A stretch of DNA of 15,887 bases. Source: CALARM01 sp964431735 (GTDB lineage: Bacteria; Vulcanimicrobiota; SpSt-956; JAKJGF01). Position numbers and translations under genes: made by a program. Location: the NCBI GenBank assembly GCA_964431735.1, contig CAYSLJ010000154.1:1-15887 (forward strand), read 5' to 3'. The notes beneath the pieces are model-generated. The model had not been told where the DNA came from and searched no databases. It saw only the letters and a list, made by a program, of their open reading frames with translations. Each line of letters begins with the position of its first letter. Positions within the stretch are counted from its first letter, which is position 1. Below are positions 6,550 to 13,535 of this stretch, piece after piece.

Positions 6550-7377
6550 TTATCTGGAAAATTTCATATGGACTATCCTGTTATTAAATAGATTTTTTAA
6601 AGGAGGGATAAGTGCGATGAAACCCAGTATTTTCCATCTGTTTCTGAAGTAATCCAGATAATTCCATTCTTCTATAAATTCAATTTTTTTATTCCATCTT
6701 TCCATAGAACGGCTATCGTTCAGACCCCATTTAAATTCGATATTATTCCCGGTTTTTTGCAGGGTATCATGTATATTGCCTCTATTTACAAGAAAATGGG
6801 CAAGCATTTCAAAATAAATTTCTCCTTCTGGAAAACTCCTGACAAGTTTTTCAAAAAGATTTTTAATTTCCTCTTCTGAAAAATACATAAATAATCCTTC
6901 TGCAATTATTAATATCGGTTCGTCATTTCTGTCAATATCGTTAAGCCAGCTGTAATCAAATACAGATTTCTCAATAAATTGATTCTTCTTACTTTCGGGA
7001 AAGAATTTCTCTCTGAACCGTATTGCTTCCGGTACATCCAGGTCATACCAGCATTTGATACGGCGCGGAGATAATCGTTCATATCTTGTATCAAGTCCTG
7101 CACCGAGATTAATAATAATTGCATTGTCATTGACGCTTAAAAATTTTTCTACAGCTCTGTCAAGTATATAGGTTCTTATGGCAATACCTGTCTGAGACAT
7201 CCATGATTTATTGAATTTTGAAAAATCATAGTCAATAGTTTTTATAATTTTTTCTGCCTTTGTATCACTGATAATAGGATTAACACGTTGCGTTTCTTCT
7301 GCTTTTGCCCATAGAGGAATGAGCATTGTTTCCGGTATTCCTGTAAGATTTTTTTTTGCTATTACTTTACTGTCCAT
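6550..7377 (-). CDS. SAM-dependent methyltransferase, TcmP/leucine-carboxyl-methyltransferase family
   Basis: 275 residues. The family signature is INLGAGLDTRYERL at 89-102 (SAM motif I with the D-T-R-Y extension). It is followed by WYDLDVPEAIRFR at 110-122 and ILIIAEGLFMYFSEEEI at 155-171. This set is diagnostic of the PPM1/LCMT superfamily, whose bacterial members (TcmP-like) methylate carboxyl or hydroxyl groups of small molecules. The ATG at 7377 has AAAGGAG upstream, placed inside the last codons of the preceding methyltransferase, whose stop is only 3 bases away, so the two are translationally coupled. The gene is intact. It ends before the marR promoter. An inverted repeat of 8 bp (6530-6537 and 6556-6563) overlaps the stop but lacks a T-run. 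Confidence 0.9.
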   Translation of the reverse strand: MDSKVIAKKNLTGIPETMLIPLWAKAEETQRVNPIISDTKAEKIIKTIDYDFSKFNKSWMSQTGIAIRTYILDRAVEKFLSVNDNAIIINLGAGLDTRYERLSPRRIKCWYDLDVPEAIRFREKFFPESKKNQFIEKSVFDYSWLNDIDRNDEPILIIAEGLFMYFSEEEIKNLFEKLVRSFPEGEIYFEMLAHFLVNRGNIHDTLQKTGNNIEFKWGLNDSRSMERWNKKIEFIEEWNYLDYFRNRWKILGFIALIPPLKNLFNNRIVHMKFSR

Positions 7378-7380
7378 TTT

Positions 7381-8094
7381 TTATTCTCCTTTTTTAATAA
7401 AAATCTGGCGACGTACCAGGGAATTAATATAAGTATCTCCCTGCAGTATTAATCCATGTTTTTTACATAAATCAGTATAAGTATTATTCCAGTTATCTTC
7501 ATTCATTTTTCCGTAACAGATAAAAGGAAACCAGATAATACCCCAGAAACCCGGGCGTGGTTTACTCCAGTCTATGAGGATAAACATGCCGTTTTTCTTT
7601 AATACTCTTGCTGCTTCAGCAATGGCAGAACGGCGCACATCAGGCGGTGTTTCATGGAGAGCCATAGAAGTCATTACTATATCGAAATATTCTTTGTTAA
7701 AAGGTACGTCATCCATTGAATTATTACTGAATTTTAGTCTGCATTTGAATTTTTTTGTAAGATTCCTTGCATAATTTAATTGATCATCAGATATATCAAC
7801 ACCGTAAATTTCTGCCCCTGCATGAGACTTTTCTGCCAGAGCAAAACTTAATGCTCCCGGGCCACATCCCATATCTAGCGTGAGTTTACCGAATTTTGCG
7901 TTTTTTTTGATATTGATCTCTTGAAAAACTGTGATATAATAAGGAAAAGCTAATTTTTCAGAAGCCAATTTTTGTATAGTATAACCATATACATTATGAA
8001 AGTCAGTATTTACAAGGTAATTGCAAATGCTGTATAGTATAACTATGTGTAAAACCAAAATCAACTTAATTGAAACAACCAATATTTCTGTCAT
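7381..8094 (-). CDS. class I methyltransferase, chimeric: native C-terminal part fused to element-derived N-terminus
   Basis: 237 codons are open. From Leu73 on this is a normal class I methyltransferase: motif I LDMGCGPG at 73-80, YGVDIS for the SAM ribose-binding acid, DIVMTSMALHE for motif II/post-I, and a VLKKNGMFILIDW strand. Residues 1-72 are encoded inside the inserted element (7878-8225), are hydrophobic at 4-28, and show no methyltransferase similarity. The native N-terminus lies on the far side of the element at 8220-8366. Whether the chimera is made is open. The start at 8094 has only a weak GAAAGAG ribosome site. A TTGACA-17-TCATAA promoter inside the element (8200-8172) points this way. 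Loss of the native first helices may impair SAM or substrate binding. The downstream TcmP-like gene is coupled to it. Confidence 0.8.
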   Translation of the reverse strand: MTEILVVSIKLILVLHIVILYSICNYLVNTDFHNVYGYTIQKLASEKLAFPYYITVFQEINIKKNAKFGKLTLDMGCGPGALSFALAEKSHAGAEIYGVDISDDQLNYARNLTKKFKCRLKFSNNSMDDVPFNKEYFDIVMTSMALHETPPDVRRSAIAEAARVLKKNGMFILIDWSKPRPGFWGIIWFPFICYGKMNEDNWNNTYTDLCKKHGLILQGDTYINSLVRRQIFIKKGE

Positions 8095-8225
8095 AAAAAA
8101 AACTCTTTCTAACTCATATCCTATAATGAAAAGATCACGGTTATACTATACATTTTTTTCTTCGCTTTTCCTTATGAATAAACGAAAAGATTAATGTCAA
8201 GAATGAATTTTCAGTAAACTCACGC
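7878..8225. mobile_element. MITE-like element with TA target duplication, inserted in a methyltransferase gene
   Basis: The two ends are inverted copies: TCTAGCGTGAGTTTAC at 7874-7889 is repeated in reverse complement at 8214-8229. The TA dinucleotides at 7876-7877 and 8226-8227 fit a TA target duplication, giving a 348-bp element. Similarity continues inside the ends (TTGATATTGATCTCTT against TTGACATTAATCTTTT). Deleting the element with one TA rejoins the host gene in frame across motif I. Inside, TGTATAGTATAAC occurs exactly at 7973-7985 and 8031-8043 and inverted at 8140-8152, possibly transposase-binding sites. No transposase is encoded, so it is non-autonomous. TA duplication is the habit of the IS630/Tc1-mariner group, and the assignment is by that feature only. 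Confidence 0.85.
8172..8200 (-). promoter_or_regulatory. possible outward promoter inside the inserted element
   Basis: On the minus strand, TTGACA (8200-8195), 17 bp, TCATAA (8177-8172). The -35 is perfect and the -10 is poor. It reads toward the chimeric methyltransferase frame starting at 8094 and the TcmP-like gene. It could restore transcription of the downstream genes after the insertion. Confidence 0.35.
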
Positions 8226-8366
8226 TAGAGCTCTCATCCCCCGGTCAAGTTTAATATCACCTATGCCTTTATGATAAAATTTATCACCCATTCCGAATAA
8301 TTTAGAAAGACGCCTGTAATTTGCACCTCCCATCCATCCTTTAAATTCTCTGCCTTTATTGTTCAT
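8220..8366 (-). pseudogene. 5' fragment of the split class I methyltransferase
   Basis: A 48-codon frame with AAGGTG 7-8 bases before its ATG. It starts MNNKGREFKGWMGGANYRRL, continues with KLFGMGDKFYHKG, and reaches LDRGMRALA before a TGA at 8222-8220. This is the usual N-terminal region of class I methyltransferases up to the residue before motif I. The codons GCG TGA come from the end of the inserted element. Skipping 7878-8227 makes it read LDRGMRALDMGCGPGALSF and continue to 7381, a 211-residue protein. It is therefore the intact start of the gene, now cut off. A small peptide may still be translated. Confidence 0.85.
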
Positions 8367-8400
8367 ATATTACACCTTCTTTTGTGAAATTTTAATCTTT

Positions 8401-8580
8401 CTAACCAATCCAGTATTCTGTTATTCTTTTATTTTCTATTGTCTCTATGGATTTACATGGCTTGTCTGATTGTATTTCATATTCACAGGAACTTCTGCTA
8501 GGATTTTCTCTGTCAATTGTATACTCTTTATTGACAGATACCGTGTTAATCGTTGTGCATTTTAAGTTTTTTATGTACAT
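8401..8580 (-). CDS. small hypothetical protein of 59 residues
   Basis: Not recognised. The frame has a strong ribosome site (GGAAAGGAG, about 9 bases before ATG at 8580) and starts MYIKNLKCTT. It is hydrophilic with three cysteines (8, 32, 42), no signal peptide, and ends in TEYWIG. It lies 34 bases upstream of the split methyltransferase and downstream of the FolC-like gene, in the same direction. Its place between a ligase and a methyltransferase leaves open a modified-peptide precursor or a small regulatory or metal-binding protein. The sequence alone decides neither. It lacks obvious homology, but the start signal and length argue that it is real. Confidence 0.6.
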   Translation of the reverse strand: MYIKNLKCTTINTVSVNKEYTIDRENPSRSSCEYEIQSDKPCKSIETIENKRITEYWIG

Positions 8581-8612
8581 TTATATATTCTCCTTTCCTG
8601 CCGGTTATAAGG

Positions 8613-8632
8613 CCGGATAATGTTATTACCGG
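8613..8632. repeat. short hairpin between the FolC-like gene and the small ORF
   Basis: CCGG(A)TAAT, loop GTT, ATTACCGG: an 8-bp stem with one bulged A. No T-run follows on either strand, so a terminator role is weakly supported. It may be an RNA-processing or stability element in the minus-strand transcript. Confidence 0.4.
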
Positions 8633-8663
8633 GGGGAGCATAGATAATATTATATAAGATTCT

Positions 8664-8691
8664 CGTGACGCGTAACGCGTTACGCGTCACG
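8664..8691. repeat. 28-bp palindromic repeat, perfect copy
   Basis: CGTGACGCGTAACG followed by its exact reverse complement, with no spacer. It stands out as GC-rich in AT-rich DNA and contains two ACGCGT sites plus the central AACGCGTT. Related copies: 649-676, 10280-10307, 10505-10528, 11860-11887, and a half copy at 15729-15744. This copy lies 51 bases beyond the end of the FolC-like gene. Confidence 0.85.
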
Positions 8692-8741
8692 GGAAGAAAG
8701 CTTTTCTTGCATGTTTTGCTCAGGTCACTATCGGAAAATTT

Positions 8742-10217
8742 TTATAAACATGCCAGAACATGTTCCCCTGCTGTTTCACCGGACGAGTGTTTTAATATAG
8801 TCCCTGCCATGGCAGTACCTGCAAGAAGGATAATATCTCTGTCCGTATCTGCAATTGTTAAGGCATAGTTATAGGTTTCCATAGGGCCTCCCGCATATTT
8901 GCAGGTTATATCAGGTCTTATATGTTCACATAGTTCTATCATCCTGAGAGGATTTGCCTGATCTTTACTGTGTTCTTTTTCATAACAGAAAGCAGGGAGG
9001 AACATTTTTATGTTATGTAAATTTATAAGAGCTTTCAGTGCATTCAGAGGTTCTTCCACTCTTGTTATAAATGTGGCACAGAGAATGATATTCTCTTTCC
9101 CGGAGTTCTTCATGAGTTCCCCTATGGAATGCATAAGACCTCCGAATTTCAGACTGCTTGCGCCGGCAGAAATCAATGTTACAGGCCTTTTCCTGATAAC
9201 TTCCATACGTCCCGGACATGTAGCTTTTTTAAGGCCTTTTTTTATAGCTTTCGTAATCTGTGAAAAAGTACCTTTCAGGATATGTCTTTTCCATAAAAGA
9301 TAGGCTGTATAAGCAGAAAGGACTGCATTGTCTAAATGAAATGCTCCAGGCATTGAAAGTTCTATGTCCATACTATGACTGTCCAGAAATATTTCAGCTT
9401 TACTTCCCAGTATGGTACATCTGGAATGTTTAACAAAAAAGTCTCTGCCGTATATACAGATAGGGCCGGCTTTTTCAAGTTCTGCCAGGTGTATTATAGC
9501 ATTCATTATATGATCTTCCTGTTTCCCTATTATGGCAGGTATGTCTTCTTTAAGCCCTCCTGCTTTATGCCATACAGGGCCTGCAACATGTCCCGTGTCT
9601 TCCAGCCACAGAGGTAAATCGTCAGGAGGTTTTAGCTGTGTGAGATGGTCACCTCCGACGGTATTTAACATAATTGCACACGGAGACAGCAGGGAAGACG
9701 AAGGATCGTTTCTTAAACCTATATTTGCCTCGAAAATTGCAAAGCCTGTGTCGTTCCGTGTAAAATAATCTGACAGGACGGCATATCTTACATCATAAGA
9801 AGCCATCGTTCCGTAAAGGGACAGACAGTATTCGATAAAAGGTTCCAGTGTTCCAACTGATAAAAGAAAATCTTCTACAGAGATCCAGTTGCTTTTATTT
9901 TCTCCGGCCATCAACAATTGATATCTTTCCCTGTTGCCGTTATTATCTTCGAATAAAGGCGGTTTTGTTCCGATTCCTACAGGTTTGTTTACTCCTGTTA
10001 AAGAAAAGAATTCACTGACGATAAAGGCAAGGAATCTTGAAGCTGATGCTTTACCACAGCTTCCTGCCGTAATGACATAAGGTATATGACGGAGTTTTTG
10101 CTGTAACTCCGTTTCTTTAAGCAGCCATGCAGTTCTTTTGCCATGCCTGTCTTCTTCATGTTCCGGATATCCAAATCCCTCTACATATTCCATAGCAGAA
10201 TTAAATTCTTCAGTCAT
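8742..10217 (-). CDS. FolC/Mur-ligase-like ATP-dependent amide ligase
   Basis: 491 residues with Mur-ligase order. The P-loop is AGSCGKAS at 51-58 (usual GTNGKGS). EANIGLRND at 163-171 corresponds to the FolC EVGLGGRLDATN segment, NTVGGDH at 185-191 to TNIGxDH, FHLDNA at 293-298 to the G-x-HQxxNA helix, and PGRMEV at 335-340 to the FolC PGRxEV motif. Oddity: the DGAHNP motif that should follow reads SAGASS at 350-355, losing the Asp and the His-Asn-Pro. ATP binding should be kept but acceptor binding changed. FolC joins glutamate to pteroates, and an ordinary folate role is doubtful here. The gene follows the EamA exporter across a repeat element, and ATG at 10217 has AAAGGAG upstream. It may join an amino acid to a small molecule in an opine-related pathway. 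That last point is inference. Confidence 0.75.
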   Translation of the reverse strand: MTEEFNSAMEYVEGFGYPEHEEDRHGKRTAWLLKETELQQKLRHIPYVITAGSCGKASASRFLAFIVSEFFSLTGVNKPVGIGTKPPLFEDNNGNRERYQLLMAGENKSNWISVEDFLLSVGTLEPFIEYCLSLYGTMASYDVRYAVLSDYFTRNDTGFAIFEANIGLRNDPSSSLLSPCAIMLNTVGGDHLTQLKPPDDLPLWLEDTGHVAGPVWHKAGGLKEDIPAIIGKQEDHIMNAIIHLAELEKAGPICIYGRDFFVKHSRCTILGSKAEIFLDSHSMDIELSMPGAFHLDNAVLSAYTAYLLWKRHILKGTFSQITKAIKKGLKKATCPGRMEVIRKRPVTLISAGASSLKFGGLMHSIGELMKNSGKENIILCATFITRVEEPLNALKALINLHNIKMFLPAFCYEKEHSKDQANPLRMIELCEHIRPDITCKYAGGPMETYNYALTIADTDRDIILLAGTAMAGTILKHSSGETAGEHVLACL

Positions 10218-10279
10218 AATTTTTTATTCTCCTTTTCTTATTTTGTATTTTCATATAAGTTTAAACGGTCAGTTCCTCC

Positions 10280-10528
10280 CGTCACGCGTAACGCGTTACG
10301 CGCAATGGCATTAAGTTAACGTTATAACCGTCTAAATTGGCTGCCTGGCGCTCCTCCGAAAAAATCTAAACTGTAACATTTATATCTGTTAGAGCTTACA
10401 TCATGCTACTTTACACTGTATATCAATTAAATACACTTGTGCCGCCGTGATATTTTTTCTCCAGAGCACCAGGCAGCCAATTTGCTATATGTTTCTTAAC
10501 TTAACGCCATTGCGCGTTACGCGTGACG
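10280..10528. repeat. 249-bp composite inverted-repeat element between two genes
   Basis: The outer arms are copies of the 28-bp palindrome family plus flank: 10280-10319 pairs with 10496-10528, sharing CGTCACGCGTAACGCG and CAATGGC then TTAAGTTAA. The left arm has 7 extra bases. The inner arms AAATTGGCTGCCTGGCGCTC (10334-10353) and 10464-10483 match at 19 of 20. The whole could fold into one long hairpin. It starts 10 bases after the stop of the EamA gene and ends 62 bases before the FolC-like start. No coding capacity, and no clear target duplication. Confidence 0.75.
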
Positions 10529-10538
10529 ATTCTCCTTA

Positions 10539-11426
10539 CTAAGCCGTCCCTTTTGCAGGCACAGATTTTTTTATTCTCTGTACTTTAGTAAGATGGATAC
10601 CTGCCATAACCATAATAATTCCTCCAATCTGTGCCAGTGAGAGATGTTCTTTTAAGATTATGGCAGCAAATATGATAATCAATGGTCTCTGTAACATATT
10701 AAATATGGATACCCTTGTAGAACCGAGTATATGAAGGGCATAGAGAAAAGCTACATTTGCCATTGCACCTGCAAGACCGATCCATATGCCCGGTTTCCAG
10801 GCTTCAGCGGGCATGGGTAATGCTGCAGGCGTAAAAAATAACAGCACAAGAAGGCCGTTAATCCAGAATATATATGTGGAAACCAGGGCAGGCTTGAATT
10901 CTGACGTAATATCTTCCATTCTGGTTCTGTATATTATCGTGCATATCATGGCACAGAATACGAAAAATATGCCGGTTATGTTCCACTGGTTTATACCGCC
11001 CTGATCCAGCGTAAGAAGCACTCCGAAAAAACACAGGAGAAAACCTGTCCAGAATTTTATGTCCAGTCTGTCTCTTCCCAGTGCCGAATTGATTATGGCT
11101 ATTATGGCCGGATTTGTTGTGACAAATGTTATATATATTACGGCAGATATATGTTTCAGCGCTATAAGGGAAGAGAGATTATTCAGCAATAACAGAATAC
11201 TTACACTTCCTATTTTGAGCATCCCTTTCCATCCAATCCATCTGAAGGTTCTTGTAAGGGGATATATTACCAGCGCAGCCATTAAGGTTTTGATAAACAG
11301 CAATTGATAGGGAGTAATGTTACCCTGGTAAACAACCTTTACTATTACAGGTTCTATTGACGCTGAAAGAAGGGATAAGATTATCCACATGGATGCTACA
11401 TAATTGATTTTTTTTTCTACATTCAT
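10539..11426 (-). CDS. EamA/DMT-superfamily transporter
   Basis: 295 residues made of about ten hydrophobic helices arranged as two EamA repeats (about 10-140 and 150-285). The second repeat ends with the typical AIILKEHLSLAQIGGIIMV-type helix pair, then a short basic tail. Members of the drug/metabolite transporter group export amino acids, nucleobases and metallophores. CntI, which exports pseudopaline, belongs to it. The start at 11426 has GGGAG upstream, and the gap to the preceding gene is 19 bases, so it is co-transcribed with the 11446-11826 gene and probably with the opine dehydrogenase. A role as exporter of the product of the neighbouring enzymes is inference from context. Confidence 0.88.
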   Translation of the reverse strand: MNVEKKINYVASMWIILSLLSASIEPVIVKVVYQGNITPYQLLFIKTLMAALVIYPLTRTFRWIGWKGMLKIGSVSILLLLNNLSSLIALKHISAVIYITFVTTNPAIIAIINSALGRDRLDIKFWTGFLLCFFGVLLTLDQGGINQWNITGIFFVFCAMICTIIYRTRMEDITSEFKPALVSTYIFWINGLLVLLFFTPAALPMPAEAWKPGIWIGLAGAMANVAFLYALHILGSTRVSIFNMLQRPLIIIFAAIILKEHLSLAQIGGIIMVMAGIHLTKVQRIKKSVPAKGTA

Positions 11427-11445
11427 ATCACTGTTAACTCCCTGA

Positions 11446-11826
11446 TTAATTTGATTTAATAGTTTCTTTTAATGAATTCCAGTAACACTGATTGCCTGCA
11501 TAGGATCTTGTCAGCATAATATTTGATATGTGTTCCAGTATATACTCATCAAGAATAAGTGATTTAATTTCTTCCACTTCTTCTCTGGCAAAAAGCAGAA
11601 CTATTTCAGGGTGACTGGTGACAAAAACTATTTTCCCCTTTTCGTTCATATATAATTTTTTATTACTATTGTTTATATCCAGATTTCCCAGATGTTTTCT
11701 GAATTCAATAAATTCTTTCTGATCAAATTTCAGAGAAACATTTCCGAATTCCAGATGAATACCGTTGCAAAGGGTGCAGACAAAGAGTCTTCCTTTTCTG
11801 GTTTCATTAATTGTAATAGTAGTCAT
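11446..11826 (-). CDS. small CxxC protein, DUF6686-like
   Basis: 126 residues, cytoplasmic. It begins with a short strand, then CTLC at 17-20 and GIHLEFGNVSLKFDQKEF at 22-39, then a charged helix, and later LLFAREEVEEI at 77-87. This C-x2-C, xHLxFxNxxLxF, ..NLVLMF.xxEIE layout recalls the DUF6686 family known mainly from Bacteroidota. The assignment is from memory of the pattern. The CxxC could bind a metal, although a second pair is missing. An excellent AAGGAGGT ribosome site lies 7 bases before ATG. The gene stands between the opine dehydrogenase and the exporter, with a palindromic repeat just upstream (11860-11887). Function unknown. Confidence 0.6.
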   Translation of the reverse strand: MTTITINETRKGRLFVCTLCNGIHLEFGNVSLKFDQKEFIEFRKHLGNLDINNSNKKLYMNEKGKIVFVTSHPEIVLLFAREEVEEIKSLILDEYILEHISNIMLTRSYAGNQCYWNSLKETIKSN

Positions 11827-11859
11827 TGTGAATACCTCCTTGTGGTTGGTTTAGTGATT

Positions 11860-11887
11860 CGTGACGCGTAACGCGTTACGCGTGACG
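11860..11887. repeat. 28-bp palindromic repeat, one mismatch
   Basis: Identical to the perfect copy at 8664-8691 except GTGACG for GTCACG at the end. It fills the 90-base gap between the opine dehydrogenase stop (11917) and the start of the next gene (11826). Confidence 0.85.
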
Positions 11888-11916
11888 CGAGGATTACCTG
11901 TGATTTCTTAACATAT

Positions 11917-12984
11917 TTAAGTGTATATAAACTTAAGTATGTCATCTTTATTTTTTCCTGAAAGTCCGAGTTTCTCCATAGTTCTTCCTTCCTGTAAAAA
12001 ATTTCTCTTTAAAATTACTGAAAAAATATTTATTACAGAATCTATTAAAGGTGTTTTTATATATGCCGTTCTTGCCAGATACCATGCAGGAACAAGACTG
12101 CAGCATATATCTTCCATTACAAATCTATGGCTCAATGTATCAGGGGAAATACTTTTACTGTAATTCGGCACATGAACCAGTGTGTCATAAAGGTTGTCTC
12201 TCATACAGCAGTAGTATTTATCCAGTAATTCCTTTAAACTTATAAAACTGGTATTATAGGCCTGTCCTATGGCATTTCTTTCTTTTTCCATTTCTTCCAG
12301 TAAGGATATGGTATTTTCGGTAAAACCTTCATAATAGAAAAGAAATTTTTCTTGTCTGTCTACTTTATTCATATTGGCAAGCATAATAAGAGGGTGGGCC
12401 ATGGCTCCGAAATCTGTAAGTCCTCTCTGGATAAAATTTTCTGCCTGTTCCAGATCAGGGAAAAAGTTCTTTATTATAGAGCTGTTTTTCTCTGTTTCCG
12501 ATGCATTTTCCGATGAATAAAGATTCCATTTCTTACAACCTCTTATCCATACAGTTTCCGGGTCAACTATTCTGGATGCAAAAATTGCATCTGTTTCTAT
12601 GACGTGTACACCTGTTATGTGTTTTTCTCTGAGAAAATTCGTAACCTCAAGAACACCTCCCAGCTTGCTTGAAAAAAGTATTATTTCATGCCCATGCCTT
12701 AAATAGGGACTTATTCTTTCCATTACATCCATATAGGCAGTGGTAACAGTACATATAAAGATTGTACTTACCTGTTTCATAAATTCTTCTGCATTATCAG
12801 TAATGTCTTTTATTTTAAAAGTGCCGTTCAGCTTATCATAAGCTTTAATTTCCTTCTTTTCTGCTATGGTTTTTACCATGTCGAAATGTCTTACAAGCAT
12901 ATAAACATCATAGTCGAGACTGGAAAGATAACATGACACAGACCATGCTGAATTGCTTGAACCTATAACACCTGTGCTTTTCAT
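11917..12984 (-). CDS. opine dehydrogenase family (NAD/NADP octopine/nopaline dehydrogenase)
   Basis: 355 residues, the family's common size. The N-terminal Rossmann fold starts GVIGSSNSAW at 5-14, with TIFICTV at 74-80 and the ILFSSKLGG segment at 102-110. The C-terminal all-helical opine dehydrogenase domain has AHP at 196-198, FYYEGFTENTISLLEEMEKER at 216-236 and SHRFVMEDI at 285-293. It also has TP at 311-312 and GRTMEKLGL at 333-341. His197 with Asp292 is a plausible catalytic pair. These enzymes condense an amino acid amine with a 2-oxo acid and reduce the imine. CntM does this in staphylopine synthesis. ATG at 12984 has AAAGGAG upstream. A Fur-like operator lies 71 bases before the start. 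Substrates cannot be read from sequence. Confidence 0.88.
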   Translation of the reverse strand: MKSTGVIGSSNSAWSVSCYLSSLDYDVYMLVRHFDMVKTIAEKKEIKAYDKLNGTFKIKDITDNAEEFMKQVSTIFICTVTTAYMDVMERISPYLRHGHEIILFSSKLGGVLEVTNFLREKHITGVHVIETDAIFASRIVDPETVWIRGCKKWNLYSSENASETEKNSSIIKNFFPDLEQAENFIQRGLTDFGAMAHPLIMLANMNKVDRQEKFLFYYEGFTENTISLLEEMEKERNAIGQAYNTSFISLKELLDKYYCCMRDNLYDTLVHVPNYSKSISPDTLSHRFVMEDICCSLVPAWYLARTAYIKTPLIDSVINIFSVILKRNFLQEGRTMEKLGLSGKNKDDILKFIYT

Positions 12985-13054
12985 AAGAATTCTCCTTTAT
13001 ATTAAAATCGTAATGCTTTATGGAATATATGACTCTGTTACAGATTGAAATATT

Positions 13055-13069
13055 TGATACCTGGTCTCA
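13055..13069. promoter_or_regulatory. Fur-like palindromic operator, copy 2
   Basis: TGATACCTGGTCTCA, identical over 15 bases to copy 1 at 150-164, with one further symmetric A/T pair outside. The stop codon (TGA) of the DUF2023-like gene is part of it. It precedes the opine dehydrogenase gene, so it probably gives that gene its own regulated promoter. Confidence 0.65.
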
Positions 13070-13513
13070 ATTAATTTTTAAATTTTTTTTCCTCTTTATA
13101 TATCGTTCACATTGCTTCAGTCTTCCGTATCCGAGCATTATGCCCAGTATAAAATCTTCTTCATGAGTGAATTCCTTGAGACCTTTATTGCCGAAATTTT
13201 TAAGAACGTCAATACAGAGGGAATTACCGAAAAAAACATTGATTTTACTATCTGTTACGTGATGGATGAGATAATCTATATGTTTATCTGACAGTTTTTT
13301 TTCTATGAAATCTTTATAGCTTACCCTGCTTGTATAAAGCACCAGATTTCTCAGGCCTTTTTCATATTCATATATGTGATGAAGAAATATTGTTATATGG
13401 GAATGAATTTTTTCATAACTTCTGGCCCTGTCCGGCACAAATCCTCCTGATATAAAAGATATTAAATTATTGGAAATTTCTTCATAGGAATAAATCTTAC
13501 TTGCTGTTGACAT
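13067..13513 (-). CDS. DUF2023-like protein
   Basis: 148 residues, function unknown. The conserved blocks are HHIYEYEKGLRNLVLYT (45-61), INVFFGNSLCIDVL (91-104) and a C-terminal block with EEDFILGIMLGY (118-129) followed by QCERY (134-138). This is how I remember DUF2023, a small family of Bacteroidota, Epsilonproteobacteria and others. There is no helix-turn-helix, so it is not itself the local regulator, despite the operators that bracket it (13536-13550 upstream, 13055-13069 at its stop). There is no signal peptide. The start ATG at 13513 has AAAGGTGG upstream. The bracketing sites suggest it responds to the same signal as the opine dehydrogenase gene, perhaps metal limitation. Confidence 0.75.
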   Translation of the reverse strand: MSTASKIYSYEEISNNLISFISGGFVPDRARSYEKIHSHITIFLHHIYEYEKGLRNLVLYTSRVSYKDFIEKKLSDKHIDYLIHHVTDSKINVFFGNSLCIDVLKNFGNKGLKEFTHEEDFILGIMLGYGRLKQCERYIKRKKNLKIN

Positions 13514-13535
13514 ATAATTCCACCTTTCTTTACTT

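Noticed and set aside
7874..8229. Simple inversion between the 16-bp inverted repeats
   Set aside because: Flipping the segment leaves the same stop codon and does not repair the methyltransferase. Excision with one TA does.
8665..8868. Plus-strand 67-codon frame beginning in the palindrome
   Set aside because: It is the reverse shadow of the end of the FolC-like gene plus repeat sequence.
13067..13513. TetR-type regulator for the operators on either side
   Set aside because: No helix-turn-helix is present. The conserved blocks match DUF2023 instead.
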